A program made the position numbers and the translations under genes. Positions 35,039-43,616 of a stretch of 64,000 nt of DNA are shown here, in pieces. Position 1 is the stretch's first letter. Each line of letters starts with the position of its first letter. Source of the stretch: Streptomyces globisporus. Its GTDB lineage: Bacteria; Actinomycetota; Actinomycetes; Streptomycetales; Streptomycetaceae. The stretch is from assembly GCA_014649555.1 (NCBI GenBank), contig BMTG01000007.1:186001-250000 (forward strand), read 5' to 3'. Below the pieces are notes generated by a model, which saw nothing but the letters and a program-made list of their open reading frames with translations, made no database searches and had not been told where the DNA came from.

Positions 35039-35836
35039 TTACGGCTGCTGCGCCATCGCCTGCCGGAAGCCCGTGTTCACCGCGAGGATCCCGCCGTCCA
35101 CGCGCAGCGTCGTCCCCGTGATCCACGACGCGTCGGACGAGGCGAGGAAGGCCACGGCCGACGCGATGTCCTCGGGGGTGCCGATGCGGCCCAGGGGGTA
35201 GAGCGCCGCCGCCCGCTCCAACTCCGCGTCGCGGCCCGCCCAGGCGTCGGTGCGGATCGTGCCGGGGGCGACCAGGTTGACCCGTACCCCGCGCGGGCCC
35301 GCGTGGCCCGCCAGCGTACGGGTCAGGCTGGCCAGGCCCGCCTTGGCGGCGCTGTACCCGTGGCCGCCGAAGTCCTGTTCCCCGTTGACCGAGCCGATGG
35401 TGACGATCGCGCCCCGGCCCGAGGCGACCAGGTGCGGCAGGGCGGCGCGGGCGCAGCGGAACGGGCCGGAGAGCGTGATGTCCAGGTCGCGTTCCCACTG
35501 CTCGTCCGGCACGTCCTCGAAGAGCTCGGCGTCCTCGCTCGCCGCGTACGCGTTGTTGACCAGGACGTCGAGCCGGCCGAAGCTCTCGACCGCGTGGGCG
35601 ACGGCGGCCTCCACGGCCGTCCGGTCGGCCACGTCGCAGGCCAGGGAGTCGGCGGTGCCGCCCGCCTCGCGTATCGCCGCCGCCCTGTCGGACGCGCGCT
35701 TCGCGTCCAGGTCCGTGACGAGGACCGAGGCCCCTTCCGCCGCCAGGCGGTGGGCCGTTGCCGCGCCGATTCCCTGGCCTGCGGCGGTGATCAGGATGCT
35801 GTAGCCGTCGAAACGGGCAGGTGTCACAGGTGTCAT
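35039..35836 (-). CDS. Short-chain dehydrogenase/reductase
   Basis: 265 aa from ATG 35836, which overlaps the upstream gene stop by four bases. The Rossmann loop TAAGQGIG near residue 17, CDVADRT, LVNNAY (Ala-Tyr where NNAG is usual), IGSVNG with the catalytic Ser, and YSAAK with Tyr and Lys are all present. The C-terminus has GTTLRVDGG, typical of classical SDRs. The substrate is unknown, and co-translation with a serine hydrolase hints at a two-step conversion. Confidence 0.9.
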   Translation of the reverse strand: MTPVTPARFDGYSILITAAGQGIGAATAHRLAAEGASVLVTDLDAKRASDRAAAIREAGGTADSLACDVADRTAVEAAVAHAVESFGRLDVLVNNAYAASEDAELFEDVPDEQWERDLDITLSGPFRCARAALPHLVASGRGAIVTIGSVNGEQDFGGHGYSAAKAGLASLTRTLAGHAGPRGVRVNLVAPGTIRTDAWAGRDAELERAAALYPLGRIGTPEDIASAVAFLASSDASWITGTTLRVDGGILAVNTGFRQAMAQQP

Positions 35837-37098
35837 AGCGCCGACCGTACTGCCCTGACCAGCGCCTGGGCACGGGGGTCGGCGGTGACTCCCTTCTGGA
35901 GGCCGTTGGTGACATAGCCGAGCGCGATGCCCGATTCCGGGTCGGCGAAGCCGAGGGAGCCGCCGCGGCCCGGGTGGCCGAAGGAGCCGGGGCCCAGCAG
36001 CGGGGAGGCCGGGCCGTGCAGCATGTAGCCCAGGCCGAAACGGGTGTTGACGACCAGCACCCGGTCCGGGCCCGCCGACTCCTCCGTGCGGGCCAGGGTG
36101 AGCGTGGCGGGGGCGAACAGGCGGCGGTGGCCGTCGACCGGGCCGATCATCGCGGCGTAGCAGCGGGCCAGGCCCCTGGCGGTCGCGATGCCGCCCGACG
36201 CGGGGAGTTCGGCCGCGCGGTAGGCGGGGTCGTTCTCGTCCGGGAACGGGTCGATCGCGCCGAACGCCCGCCGGGTCAGCGACTCCGGGTCGTTGTACGC
36301 CTCGACGACGGAGCGTTTGGGGCGTACGCGCAGGGCACCCGACGCGCCGGCCGCGGCCGGGGGCTCCACGGGGCCGATGCGGCCGATGCGGTGGGCCTCG
36401 TCGGCGGGGAGCCCGAACCAGAAGTCGAGGCCGAGCGGGCGGGCGATCTCCTCGGCGATCCAGCGGCCGATGGTGCGGCCCGTGGCGCGGCGGACCAGTT
36501 CGCCGATCAGCCAGCTGTAGGTCTGGGCGTGGTAGCCGTGGTCGGTGCCGGGCTCCCACTGCGGGCGCTGCGCCGCCACGGCCGCCGGGCCGGAGACCCC
36601 GTCGGCGGCCTCGGCGGGGGTGAGGGCGCGGTCCAGGGCCGGGACCCCGGCCCGGTGGGCGAGGAGGTCGCGGACGAGGACGCGTTCCTTGCCGTTCGCC
36701 GTGAACTCCGGCCAGTAGGTGGAGACCGGGGCGTCCAGGTCCACCTGCCCGCGCTGGTGGAGGAGGAGCGGGACGGCGGCGGCGATGCCCTTGCCGGCCG
36801 AGCGGACGATCTGGACGGTGTCGACGGCCCACGGTTCGGTGCCGTCGACGTCTCTCGTACCGGCCCAGAGGTCGACGACCTTGCGCCCGTGGCGGTAGAC
36901 GGCGACAGCCGCGCCGCGCTCACCGCGCTGCTCGAAGTTGCGGACGAAGGCTTCCGCGACCGGTTCGTACCCGGGGGCCACCGTGCCCCGGACGTCAACG
37001 GCCCTGTCCTCGGTCACGGTCACGGCTGCCCCCGTGCCGGATTCCGCTTCCGCTTCCGCGCCCGTACCCGTCGTGCTCACTCCCGCGCTCCCGCTCAT
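35833..37098 (-). CDS. Serine hydrolase (class C beta-lactamase-like / EstB type)
   Basis: 421 aa from ATG 37098 (G-rich site upstream; the frame extends five codons more). SxxK is SAGK near residue 105 (IVRSAGKGIA), the LLAHRAGVPALD motif follows, a YSW variant of YxN occurs in TYSWLIGELVRRATGR, and GHPGRGGSLGFADP stands for the third motif. Esterases of this type cleave short acyl esters. No signal peptide. Coupled to the downstream SDR gene. Confidence 0.88.
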   Translation of the reverse strand: MSGSAGVSTTGTGAEAEAESGTGAAVTVTEDRAVDVRGTVAPGYEPVAEAFVRNFEQRGERGAAVAVYRHGRKVVDLWAGTRDVDGTEPWAVDTVQIVRSAGKGIAAAVPLLLHQRGQVDLDAPVSTYWPEFTANGKERVLVRDLLAHRAGVPALDRALTPAEAADGVSGPAAVAAQRPQWEPGTDHGYHAQTYSWLIGELVRRATGRTIGRWIAEEIARPLGLDFWFGLPADEAHRIGRIGPVEPPAAAGASGALRVRPKRSVVEAYNDPESLTRRAFGAIDPFPDENDPAYRAAELPASGGIATARGLARCYAAMIGPVDGHRRLFAPATLTLARTEESAGPDRVLVVNTRFGLGYMLHGPASPLLGPGSFGHPGRGGSLGFADPESGIALGYVTNGLQKGVTADPRAQALVRAVRSAL

Positions 37099-37171
37099 CC
37101 CCCCATGGTGCACGTCCCGGCGGGGTGTTCGGGGAGCGGGTCTCCGTCACCACCGGGCTGTCACCATCTGT

Positions 37172-37981
37172 TTACGGTGCCGGAATGTCGACGGCTCCCG
37201 GGTCGAAGCCGAACGGCAGCTCCAGCCGGTGGGACCGCATCAGCTCCTCGTCGCGCAGCAGGTCCTGCGTACGGTCGTCGGCGGCGATGACGCCCTCGCT
37301 GAGGATGACCGCGCGGGGGCAGAGCTCCAGGGCGTACGGCAGATCGTGGGTGACCATCAGCACCGTGATGTCCAAGGACCGCAGGATATCGGCCAGTTCA
37401 CGGCGGGAGGCCGGGTCCAGGTTGGACGAGGGTTCGTCCAGGACGAGGATCTCCGGGTCCATCGCGAGGACGGTGGCCACGGCGACGCGGCGGCGCTGCC
37501 CGAAGGAGAGGTGGTGCGGCGGGCGGGCCGCGTACGCCTCCATGCCGACCTGCTTCAACGCCCGCAGGACGCGTTCCTCCAGCTCCGGTCCGCGCAGTCC
37601 GGCGGAGGCGGGCCCGAAGGCGACGTCCTCGCGGACCGTGGGCATGAACAGCTGGTCGTCCGGGTCCTGGAACACGATGCCGACCCGGCGGCGGATCTCG
37701 GCCAAATTCCGCTTCGCCACCGGGAGCCCGGCGACACGGACCGTGCCGGAGCCCGCCTCCAGGATGCCGTTGAGGTGCAGGACGAGCGTGGTCTTGCCCG
37801 CGCCGTTGGGGCCCAGGAGCGCGACGCGTTCACCGCGCCCCACGGTCAGGTTCACTCCGAAGAGGGCCTGGTGTCCGTCGGGGTAGGCGTAGGCGAGGCC
37901 GCTGACTTCGAGCGACGGGGCGGCGGTCTCCGCGTCCTTCGGGGAGTTCGGGGAGTTCGGGGAAACGGTCACAGGGTCCAT
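37172..37981 (-). CDS. cbiO: ECF metal transporter ATPase subunit
   Basis: 269 aa from ATG 37981. ABC ATPase with Walker A GPNGAGKT at 57-64, signature LSFGQRRR and Walker B ILVLDEPSSNLD, of the CbiO/NikO subgroup. The N-terminus carries a PNSPNSP repeat. It energises uptake of Co2+ or Ni2+ with CbiQ and CbiMN encoded upstream. The gene overlaps the cbiQ stop by 13 bases. Confidence 0.92.
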   Translation of the reverse strand: MDPVTVSPNSPNSPKDAETAAPSLEVSGLAYAYPDGHQALFGVNLTVGRGERVALLGPNGAGKTTLVLHLNGILEAGSGTVRVAGLPVAKRNLAEIRRRVGIVFQDPDDQLFMPTVREDVAFGPASAGLRGPELEERVLRALKQVGMEAYAARPPHHLSFGQRRRVAVATVLAMDPEILVLDEPSSNLDPASRRELADILRSLDITVLMVTHDLPYALELCPRAVILSEGVIAADDRTQDLLRDEELMRSHRLELPFGFDPGAVDIPAP

Positions 37982-38730
37982 CCCAGCAGACAGACCGCGA
38001 GCGCGAGCACGGGAAGCGTCGCCGCGTACGCCCATTGCGTCCGGTCCGCCGTCACCTCGTCGATCACCGGCATCGTGCCCGCGTACCCCCGGCTCACCAT
38101 GGCGAGGTGGACCCGCTCGCCACGCTCGTAGGAGCGGATGAACAGGGCCCCCGCCGAGGCGGCGAGCACCCGCCACTGCCGTACGCCGCGCGCCTCGAAG
38201 CCGCGGGAGCGGCGGGCGATCGCCATGCGCCGCATCTCGTCGGTGACGACGTCCCCGTACCGGATCATGAACGAGGCGATCTGCACGAGCAGCGGCGGCA
38301 GCTTCAGGCGCTGGAGGCCGAGCAGGACGGCGCGCAGTTCGGTGGTGGAGGCGAGGAGCACCGAGGCGGCGACGCCGAGGGTGGCCTTGGCCAGCACGTT
38401 CCACGCACCCCAGAGGCCGGGGACGCTGACGGAGATGCCGAGGACGGTCGTCTGCTCGCCCGGCACCACGAACGGCATGAGCAGGGCGAACACGACGAAC
38501 GGCACCTCGACGACGAGCCGTTTCAGCAGGAAGCCGACGGGGATCCGGGCCACGGCGGCGACGGCGGCGAGAAGCGCCGCGTACAGCCCGAAGGCCCACA
38601 TCGCCTCGCGCGGGGTGCAGACGACCACGAGCACGAAGCAGAAGACGGCGACGAGTTTGCAGTGCGGGGGCAGCCCGTGGACCGGCGAGTGTCCGTGCCG
38701 GTAGAGCTTGTGGGCGTGGCCCGCACCCAT
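37969..38730 (-). CDS. cbiQ: ECF metal transporter transmembrane (T) subunit
   Basis: 253 aa with four to five hydrophobic segments. KLVAVFCFVLVVVCTPREAM, the ARR motif region (AIARRSRGFEARG) and a second short Arg-rich helix (RSYERGERVHLAMVSRGYAG) are the coupling-helix signatures of CbiQ/NikQ T components. It joins the ATPases to the substrate-capture protein. Adjacent to cbiMN with one base between the stop and this start. Confidence 0.92.
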   Translation of the reverse strand: MGAGHAHKLYRHGHSPVHGLPPHCKLVAVFCFVLVVVCTPREAMWAFGLYAALLAAVAAVARIPVGFLLKRLVVEVPFVVFALLMPFVVPGEQTTVLGISVSVPGLWGAWNVLAKATLGVAASVLLASTTELRAVLLGLQRLKLPPLLVQIASFMIRYGDVVTDEMRRMAIARRSRGFEARGVRQWRVLAASAGALFIRSYERGERVHLAMVSRGYAGTMPVIDEVTADRTQWAYAATLPVLALAVCLLGWTL

Positions 38731-38731
38731 G

Positions 38732-39811
38732 TCAGGCGTTCTCGCGGTCGCGGTCGCGGGGCGCTTGGCCGGGCTCTTCGCCGGGCTCTTCCTTACGGCG
38801 GCGGACCACCCAGAACACCCCGGTGCCCACGACGACGGTGGCGCTGACGCCGATCACCCCGGCGAGGCCGCCGGAGAGCCGGGCGTTCTCGATGTCGCCG
38901 ACGCCGTAGTCGGCGAGCGGGGAGTCGGCCGCGCCGTGCTCCTCGACCTTCTCGTCGAAGCCCTGGTCGGCGGCGACCCGCTCCAGGCCGTCCGGGTTCG
39001 CGGAGGCGTAGAAGGAGACGAACCCGGCGAGAAGGAAGGCCGAGACCAGTCCGGTGATCCAGAACCCCCGGGTGGACCGGTGCGCGGGAGCCGGCTCGGG
39101 GTCACGGGTGGCGGCGGGCGCGTCGACCAGTTCGCCGTCGACCCGGAGCTTGAGGGGGGCGGCCAGGCTGCCCTGGACACCGTGGACGAGGTCGGGGCGT
39201 ACGGCCAGGACCGCGCCCACCGTCAGGGCCGTGATGACCGCTTCGCCGATGCCGATCAGGACGTGGACGCCGACCATGGCCGTGAAGACCTTGCCGATCG
39301 GGATGTCCGTGGTGCCGCCGATCCAGTAGAGCAGTGTGAACGCGGCGGCCGACGCCGGTACGGAGACGAGCGCGGCGACGAACGCCGAGGCGGTCGCGGA
39401 CCTGCGGGAGCGCGGCAGAAGGCCGGCGAGCAGGCGGAACACCCCGTACGCGACGACGACGGTGACCACGCCCATGACGGTGATGTTCACACCGAGTGCG
39501 GTGAGACCGCCGTCCGCGAAGAAGATGCCCTGGAGCAGCAGCACCACGGACAGGCAGAGCACCGCCGTGTAGGGCCCGACAAGGATCGCGGCCAGTGCCC
39601 CTCCCATCAGGTGGCCGCTGGTACCGGCGGCCACCGGGAAGTTGAGCATCTGCACGGCGAAGATGAAGGCGGCCACCAGACCGGCGAGCGGGGCGGTGCG
39701 CTCGTCCAGTTCGCGGCGCGCGCGACGCAGGCTGACGGCGACCGCACCCACCGCGAACACCCCGGCGGCGACGGAGACAGGTGCGTCGATGAATCCATCG
39801 GGTACATGCAT
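38732..39811 (-). CDS. cbiM: Substrate-capture subunit CbiM fused to a PDGLE (CbiN-like) domain
   Basis: 359 aa. The N-terminus MHVPDGFIDAPVSVAAGVFA supplies the His/Asp metal ligands of CbiM/NikM; ALGVNITVMGVVTVVVAYGV and GVHVLIGIGEAVITALTVGA are also family blocks. After a linker a C-terminal membrane-flanked domain contains NPDGLERVAADQGF, the PDGL motif of the CbiN-like partner. Together with CbiQ and CbiO this is a complete ECF cobalt/nickel importer. No cobalamin riboswitch is visible, and the Nur-box-like site upstream suggests nickel control. Confidence 0.9.
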   Translation of the reverse strand: MHVPDGFIDAPVSVAAGVFAVGAVAVSLRRARRELDERTAPLAGLVAAFIFAVQMLNFPVAAGTSGHLMGGALAAILVGPYTAVLCLSVVLLLQGIFFADGGLTALGVNITVMGVVTVVVAYGVFRLLAGLLPRSRRSATASAFVAALVSVPASAAAFTLLYWIGGTTDIPIGKVFTAMVGVHVLIGIGEAVITALTVGAVLAVRPDLVHGVQGSLAAPLKLRVDGELVDAPAATRDPEPAPAHRSTRGFWITGLVSAFLLAGFVSFYASANPDGLERVAADQGFDEKVEEHGAADSPLADYGVGDIENARLSGGLAGVIGVSATVVVGTGVFWVVRRRKEEPGEEPGQAPRDRDRENA

Positions 39812-39907
39812 GACAGAGGCTCCGCTTTCTGCGGGTTCCGCACGGTGTCCGCGTCCGCGCGGGCACGGACCTGCGGGCGGGGTCATGAACCCATCAATAA
39901 TAGTGCT

Positions 39908-39930
39908 CTCTTGCGAACCATGCGCAAGAG
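39908..39930. promoter_or_regulatory. Nur-box-like palindrome upstream of cbiMN
   Basis: Perfect palindrome, arms CTCTTGCG (39908-39915) and CGCAAGAG (39923-39930) with a 7-base spacer. The core fits TTGC-N9-GCAA, the pattern I recall for the nickel repressor Nur (tTGCaa-N5-ttGCAA). On the minus strand a TATTAT -10-like hexamer lies about 12 bases nearer the gene, so the box covers the -35 region, a repressor position. Confidence 0.5.
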
Positions 39931-40030
39931 CAGAGCGAGGGCAGAACGAGGACATCCGCGCTCACCGTGCCGCTCCCGCGAAATATGGGACATTAGAGGG
40001 CAGAGCTACATATATAGGAGGAGCCGGCCT

Positions 40031-40546
40031 ATGTCCCCTGTGATCGAAGAACACGCACGCGCCCGGCTCATCACCGATGGCCCCCTCACCCGCCCGGTCC
40101 CCGTCGACCTGCGCTACGACCCGGCCGACGAGCGGCGCACCGTCCACATAGGACTGCCCGACGGCACCGACTGGGCGTTCGGCCGCGACCTCCTGGAACG
40201 CGGCCTGCGCACACCGATCGAGCGCGGCGCCGTCCGTATCTGGCCCTGCGGCCGTACGCAGCTGATCGTGGAACTGCATTCGACGGACGGGGTCGAGGTG
40301 TTCCAGTTCGAGATCCGGACGCTGATCCGGTTCCTCGCCCGGACCCGTACGCAGACACCGGCGGCGACACCGGACGCGGGCCGCACACCGCAGCCGCCGT
40401 CCCGCACGACCCGTACGGAGACCTCCCGCACCACCCGTACGGACACCTCCCGTCCGGACACGTCGCGCACCACCCGCCCGGACAAGAGCGCCCAGCAGGA
40501 AGAGGGCGCCACGCAGGAGACGGGCGCCCAGCCGGCCCATGGCTGA
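40031..40546 (+). CDS. SsgA-like sporulation/cell-division protein
   Basis: 171 aa; AGGAGG site 8-13 bases before the ATG, and a TATATA element just upstream. VPVDLRYDPADERRTVHIGL, GTDWAFGRDLLERGLRTP, AVRIWPCGRTQLIVELHS and FEIRTLIRFLART follow the order of SsgA-like proteins, which guide septum placement and spore maturation in Streptomyces. An unusual 55-residue tail of Thr/Arg/Ser repeats (RTTRTETSRTTRTDTSRPD) follows. In S. coelicolor ssgE sits in this neighbourhood as I recall it, but orthology was not tested. Confidence 0.88.
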   Translation: MSPVIEEHARARLITDGPLTRPVPVDLRYDPADERRTVHIGLPDGTDWAFGRDLLERGLRTPIERGAVRIWPCGRTQLIVELHSTDGVEVFQFEIRTLIRFLARTRTQTPAATPDAGRTPQPPSRTTRTETSRTTRTDTSRPDTSRTTRPDKSAQQEEGATQETGAQPAHG

Positions 40547-40556
40547 GCAGCGGCCC

Positions 40557-40601
40557 GGACCGCGGGTAGGCGACCCTGCCGGGGCCGCCTACCCGCGGTC
40601 C
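40557..40601. terminator. Bidirectional terminator after the SsgA-like gene
   Basis: Perfect 16-base arms 40557-40572 and 40586-40601 with a 13-base loop. The stop codon of the truncated minus-strand frame (40589-40591) lies in the second arm, so the terminator served two convergent genes. Confidence 0.8.
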
Positions 40602-40753
40602 GACTTCGGGTCGGCCGCGTCGTCCTGCGGACCCGACGACGTACGGAGAACGTCGCGGGCCTGCTCCGCGGCGCGGGCCATCCCCTCGGAGACGAAGTCG
40701 AGGAAGCGGGCGCCGCCCTCCAGACGGGCGGCGGCCAAAGTGCCGGCACCGAC
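40589..40753 (-). pseudogene. C-terminal stub of a lost minus-strand gene
   Basis: Open frame of 54 residues running from an in-frame TAG (40754-40756) to TAG 40589. The content is helical and coding-like: AAARLEGGARFLDFVSEGMA, then EQARDVLRTSSGPQDDAADP. No start with a ribosome-binding site. It ends inside the terminator shared with the SsgA-like gene, as the end of a real gene would. The 5' part has been lost at a junction near 40740-40755, where permease-like sequence on the other strand begins. Source gene unidentified. Confidence 0.5.
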
Positions 40754-41021
40754 CTACATCGTCCCGGGCATCCTGATGGTGACCATCGGCTCCACCGTCA
40801 TCGGCGCCGCGGTGTCCGTCTCCACCGATATGGCCGAGGGCATCCGGCCGATCGCCGAGTACCAGCCCTTCACCCCGGTCATCGAGACCCTGCGCGGCCT
40901 GCTGCTCGGCACCGAGATCGGCCACAACGGCTGGCTGGCCGTCGGCTGGAGCCTGGCCCTGGCCGTGCTCGGCTACCTGTGGTCGAAGTCGCTCTTCCGC
41001 CGCGACCCGGCGGCGCGCTGA
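40749..41021 (+). pseudogene. Internally deleted ABC-2 permease remnant
   Basis: In-frame residues read PTYIVPGILMVTIGSTVIGA and VSVSTDMAEGI, the start of the first half of a DrrB-type ABC-2 permease, followed at once by EYQPFTPVIETLRGLLLGTE, IGHNGWLAVGWSLALAVLGY and LWSKSLFRRD, its C-terminus. The roughly 120-150 residues between (several membrane segments) are missing, as are the N-terminal segment and start codon. The intact gene was presumably paired with an ATPase gene, also absent. The upstream in-frame sequence is shadow of the stub on the other strand. Confidence 0.75.
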
Positions 41022-41096
41022 TCACGTGCGGCGCCCCGCCCGCGCCTCACCCGTACACAAGGGAAAGCCCGCACCCAGGAAGCCCGCGGGCAAGAG

Positions 41097-41129
41097 GAAA
41101 GCCCCCGTGCCGCTCGCACGGGGGCTTTC
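41097..41129 (+). terminator. Terminator after the permease remnant
   Basis: Perfect 14-base arms 41097-41110 and 41116-41129 with a 5-base loop, followed by a short T-rich tail (GGGGCTTTC). Survives although its gene is broken. Confidence 0.8.
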
Positions 41130-41224
41130 GCTTGCCCCGGTCCCCCGTCCCCACAGGTAACCGGCGCTTCCGGGGCCGCGCTCCGCTCAGACGCGGACCC
41201 CGGAGTCTTCACCGTCGTGACGGG

Positions 41225-43456
41225 TCAGACGCGGACGAGCTCACGCTCACCCTCGCCGCCGCCGTCACCGGACCCTGCGGAACCGGACTCGTCGGTCAGC
41301 CGCTTCTGCAGCTTCTCGCCCTCCACGTCCACGTTGGGCAGCGCCCGGTCCAGCCAGCGCGGCAGCCACCAGGCCTTCTTGCCGAGCAGGGCCAGGACCG
41401 CGGGCACGATCGCCATGCGCACCACGAAGGCGTCGAAGAGGACGGCGATGGCGAGCGAGAAGCCGATCATCTTGATCATCTGCTCGCTGGAGCCGATGAA
41501 GCCGGAGAAGACCGCCATCATGATCACCGCAGCGGCCGTGACCACGCGTGCGCCGTGCTTGAAACCGGTCACGATGGCCTGGCCCGGGGTCTCGCCGTGG
41601 ACGTACGCCTCGCGCATCCGGGTGACGAGGAAGACCTCGTAGTCCATCGCGAGACCGAAGACCACCCCGACCATGAAGATCGGCATCATGCTCATGATCG
41701 GACCGGTCTGCTCGACGCCGAAGAGCGAGCCGAGCCAGCCCCACTGGAAGACCGCGACGACCGCGCCGAGCGCCGCGACCACCGAGAGCAGGAAGCCCAG
41801 GGCCGCCTTCAGCGGGACGAGGATCGAGCGGAAGACCAGCATCAGCAGCAGGAACGCGAGGCCGACGACGAGCGCCAGGTAGGGCAGCAGCGCGTCGTTC
41901 ATCTTCTGCGAGAAGTCGATGTTCATCGCGGTGGCGCCGGTGACCAGGACCTCGGCCCCGGTGTCGGCCTTGATGTCCTTGCCCGCGTCACGGATGTCGT
42001 GGACGACCTCCTCCGTGGCGTGGGAGGACGGGCGGTCCTTCGGGATGACCGTGATCGTCGCGGTGTCGCCGGCCTTGTTGAAGGCGGGCGGGAGGACGGC
42101 GCTGACGCCGAGCGCCTCGATCTCCTCGGCGACCCGGTCGGCAGCGGCCTTGCCGTCGGAACTGTTCTTGGTGTCGGTGACGACCATCAGCGGACCGTTG
42201 AACCCGGGGCCGAAGCCGTCCGAGAGCATGTCGTACGCCTGGCGCTGCGTGGTCGACTTCGGCTGGGCGCCGTCGTCGGGCAGGCCCATCTCCAGCGAGG
42301 CGGCCGGTACGGCGACGATGCCGAGGCCGAGGACGCCGACGAGCATCACCCAGACCGGCTTGCGCAGCACGAACCGCGCCCAGCGGGTGCCCATGTTGGG
42401 CTTGGCCTCGGGGCTCTTCTCCGCCTCAGCGGCCTTACGGGCCTTGCGGCCCATGATCCGCTTGCCCGCGAAGCCGAGGGCGGCCGGGACGAGGGTGAGC
42501 GCGATGAGGACGGCGATGGCGACCGTACCGGCGGCGGCGAGGCCCATCTTCGTCAGCATCGGGATGTTGACGACGGCCAGGCCGGCCAGGGCGATGACCA
42601 CGGTCAGGCCCGCGAAGACGACCGCGGATCCGGCGGTGCCCACGGCCCGGCCGGCGGCTTCCTCGCGCTCCCGGCCCTCCGCCAGTTCGGCGCGGTAGCG
42701 GGAGACGATGAAGAGGGCGTAGTCGATGCCGACCGCGAGGCCGATCATCATGGCGAGGATCGAGGTGGTGGAGCCCAGGTCCATCACGCTGGCCAGCGCG
42801 GTGATCGTGGAGACCCCGATGCCGACCCCGACGAGCGCGGTCACCAGCGGCAGCCCCGCCGCGATCAGCGAGCCGAAGGTGATGACGAGGACGACGGCCG
42901 CGATGGCGACGCCGATGATCTCGGCGGTCCCGGTGTGCGGCATGACCTGGAGGGCGTCACCGCCGATCTCCACCTTCATGCCGCTCTTCTGCGCGTCCTT
43001 GCCCGCGTCCTCCAGGGCGTCCCGGGTCGCGTCGGTCAGCTCCATGGAGTTGACCTTGTAGGAGACCGAGATGTACGCCGTCGAGCCGTTCTGGCTCACC
43101 GCCTTCTGCTGGAAGGGGTCGGCGACCATCGCGATCTGGTCCGAGCCGGACTGCAGCTCCTTGACGATCCCGGTGATCTCGCGCTTGTTCTCGGCGTCGG
43201 TCACCTTCTCGCCCTCGGGCGCCTGGAAGACGACCCGGGCGGTCGCGCCGTCGGCACTGCCGCCGGGGTTGCGCTCTTCCAGGAGGTCGAAGGCGCGCTG
43301 CGCCTCCGTACCGGGGATGGAGAAGGAACTGGAGGTGGCGGTGGACGCGGTGGCCGCACCGATTCCGGCGACCGCCAGCAACGCCACCCAGATCAGGGCG
43401 ACGAAGCCGCGGCGGCGGAAGGTGAGCCGTCCGAGCTTGTAGAGGAAAGTGGCCAC
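41225..43456 (-). CDS. MMPL-family RND-type exporter
   Basis: 743-aa membrane protein with 11-12 segments in two repeats, each preceded by a large extracytoplasmic loop. FLYKLGRLTFRRRGFVALIW opens it; ILAMMIGLAVGIDYALFIVS and MPIFMVGVVFGLAMDYEVFL are the two conserved MMPL helices with Asp residues for proton coupling. MMPL proteins export lipids, siderophores or antibiotics. The C-terminus is Asp/Glu/Gly-rich. Located 160 bases after a TetR-type regulator on the same strand, probably its target. Start ATG at 43456. Confidence 0.93.
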   Translation of the reverse strand: MATFLYKLGRLTFRRRGFVALIWVALLAVAGIGAATASTATSSSFSIPGTEAQRAFDLLEERNPGGSADGATARVVFQAPEGEKVTDAENKREITGIVKELQSGSDQIAMVADPFQQKAVSQNGSTAYISVSYKVNSMELTDATRDALEDAGKDAQKSGMKVEIGGDALQVMPHTGTAEIIGVAIAAVVLVITFGSLIAAGLPLVTALVGVGIGVSTITALASVMDLGSTTSILAMMIGLAVGIDYALFIVSRYRAELAEGREREEAAGRAVGTAGSAVVFAGLTVVIALAGLAVVNIPMLTKMGLAAAGTVAIAVLIALTLVPAALGFAGKRIMGRKARKAAEAEKSPEAKPNMGTRWARFVLRKPVWVMLVGVLGLGIVAVPAASLEMGLPDDGAQPKSTTQRQAYDMLSDGFGPGFNGPLMVVTDTKNSSDGKAAADRVAEEIEALGVSAVLPPAFNKAGDTATITVIPKDRPSSHATEEVVHDIRDAGKDIKADTGAEVLVTGATAMNIDFSQKMNDALLPYLALVVGLAFLLLMLVFRSILVPLKAALGFLLSVVAALGAVVAVFQWGWLGSLFGVEQTGPIMSMMPIFMVGVVFGLAMDYEVFLVTRMREAYVHGETPGQAIVTGFKHGARVVTAAAVIMMAVFSGFIGSSEQMIKMIGFSLAIAVLFDAFVVRMAIVPAVLALLGKKAWWLPRWLDRALPNVDVEGEKLQKRLTDESGSAGSGDGGGEGERELVRV

Positions 43457-43616
43457 GGGGGCGTACTCCCGGTCAGGTCGTATGAGTGGAGATCGGGCAT
43501 GAGGAACCAGCCCGACGACGAGAGCGGCGTGTCAGGTGGAGCTTCGGGGAGAGGGCCGTACAGGTGGGACGGGCCGTACGCGGGGAACGAGCCGTACGGG
43601 CAGGGGTGCGGGGACG

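Noticed and set aside
39812-40030. Cobalamin riboswitch ahead of the cbiMN-cbiQ-cbiO operon
   Set aside because: The B12-box pattern and long multi-stem leader are absent; the leader is too short, and a Nur-like palindrome covers the promoter.
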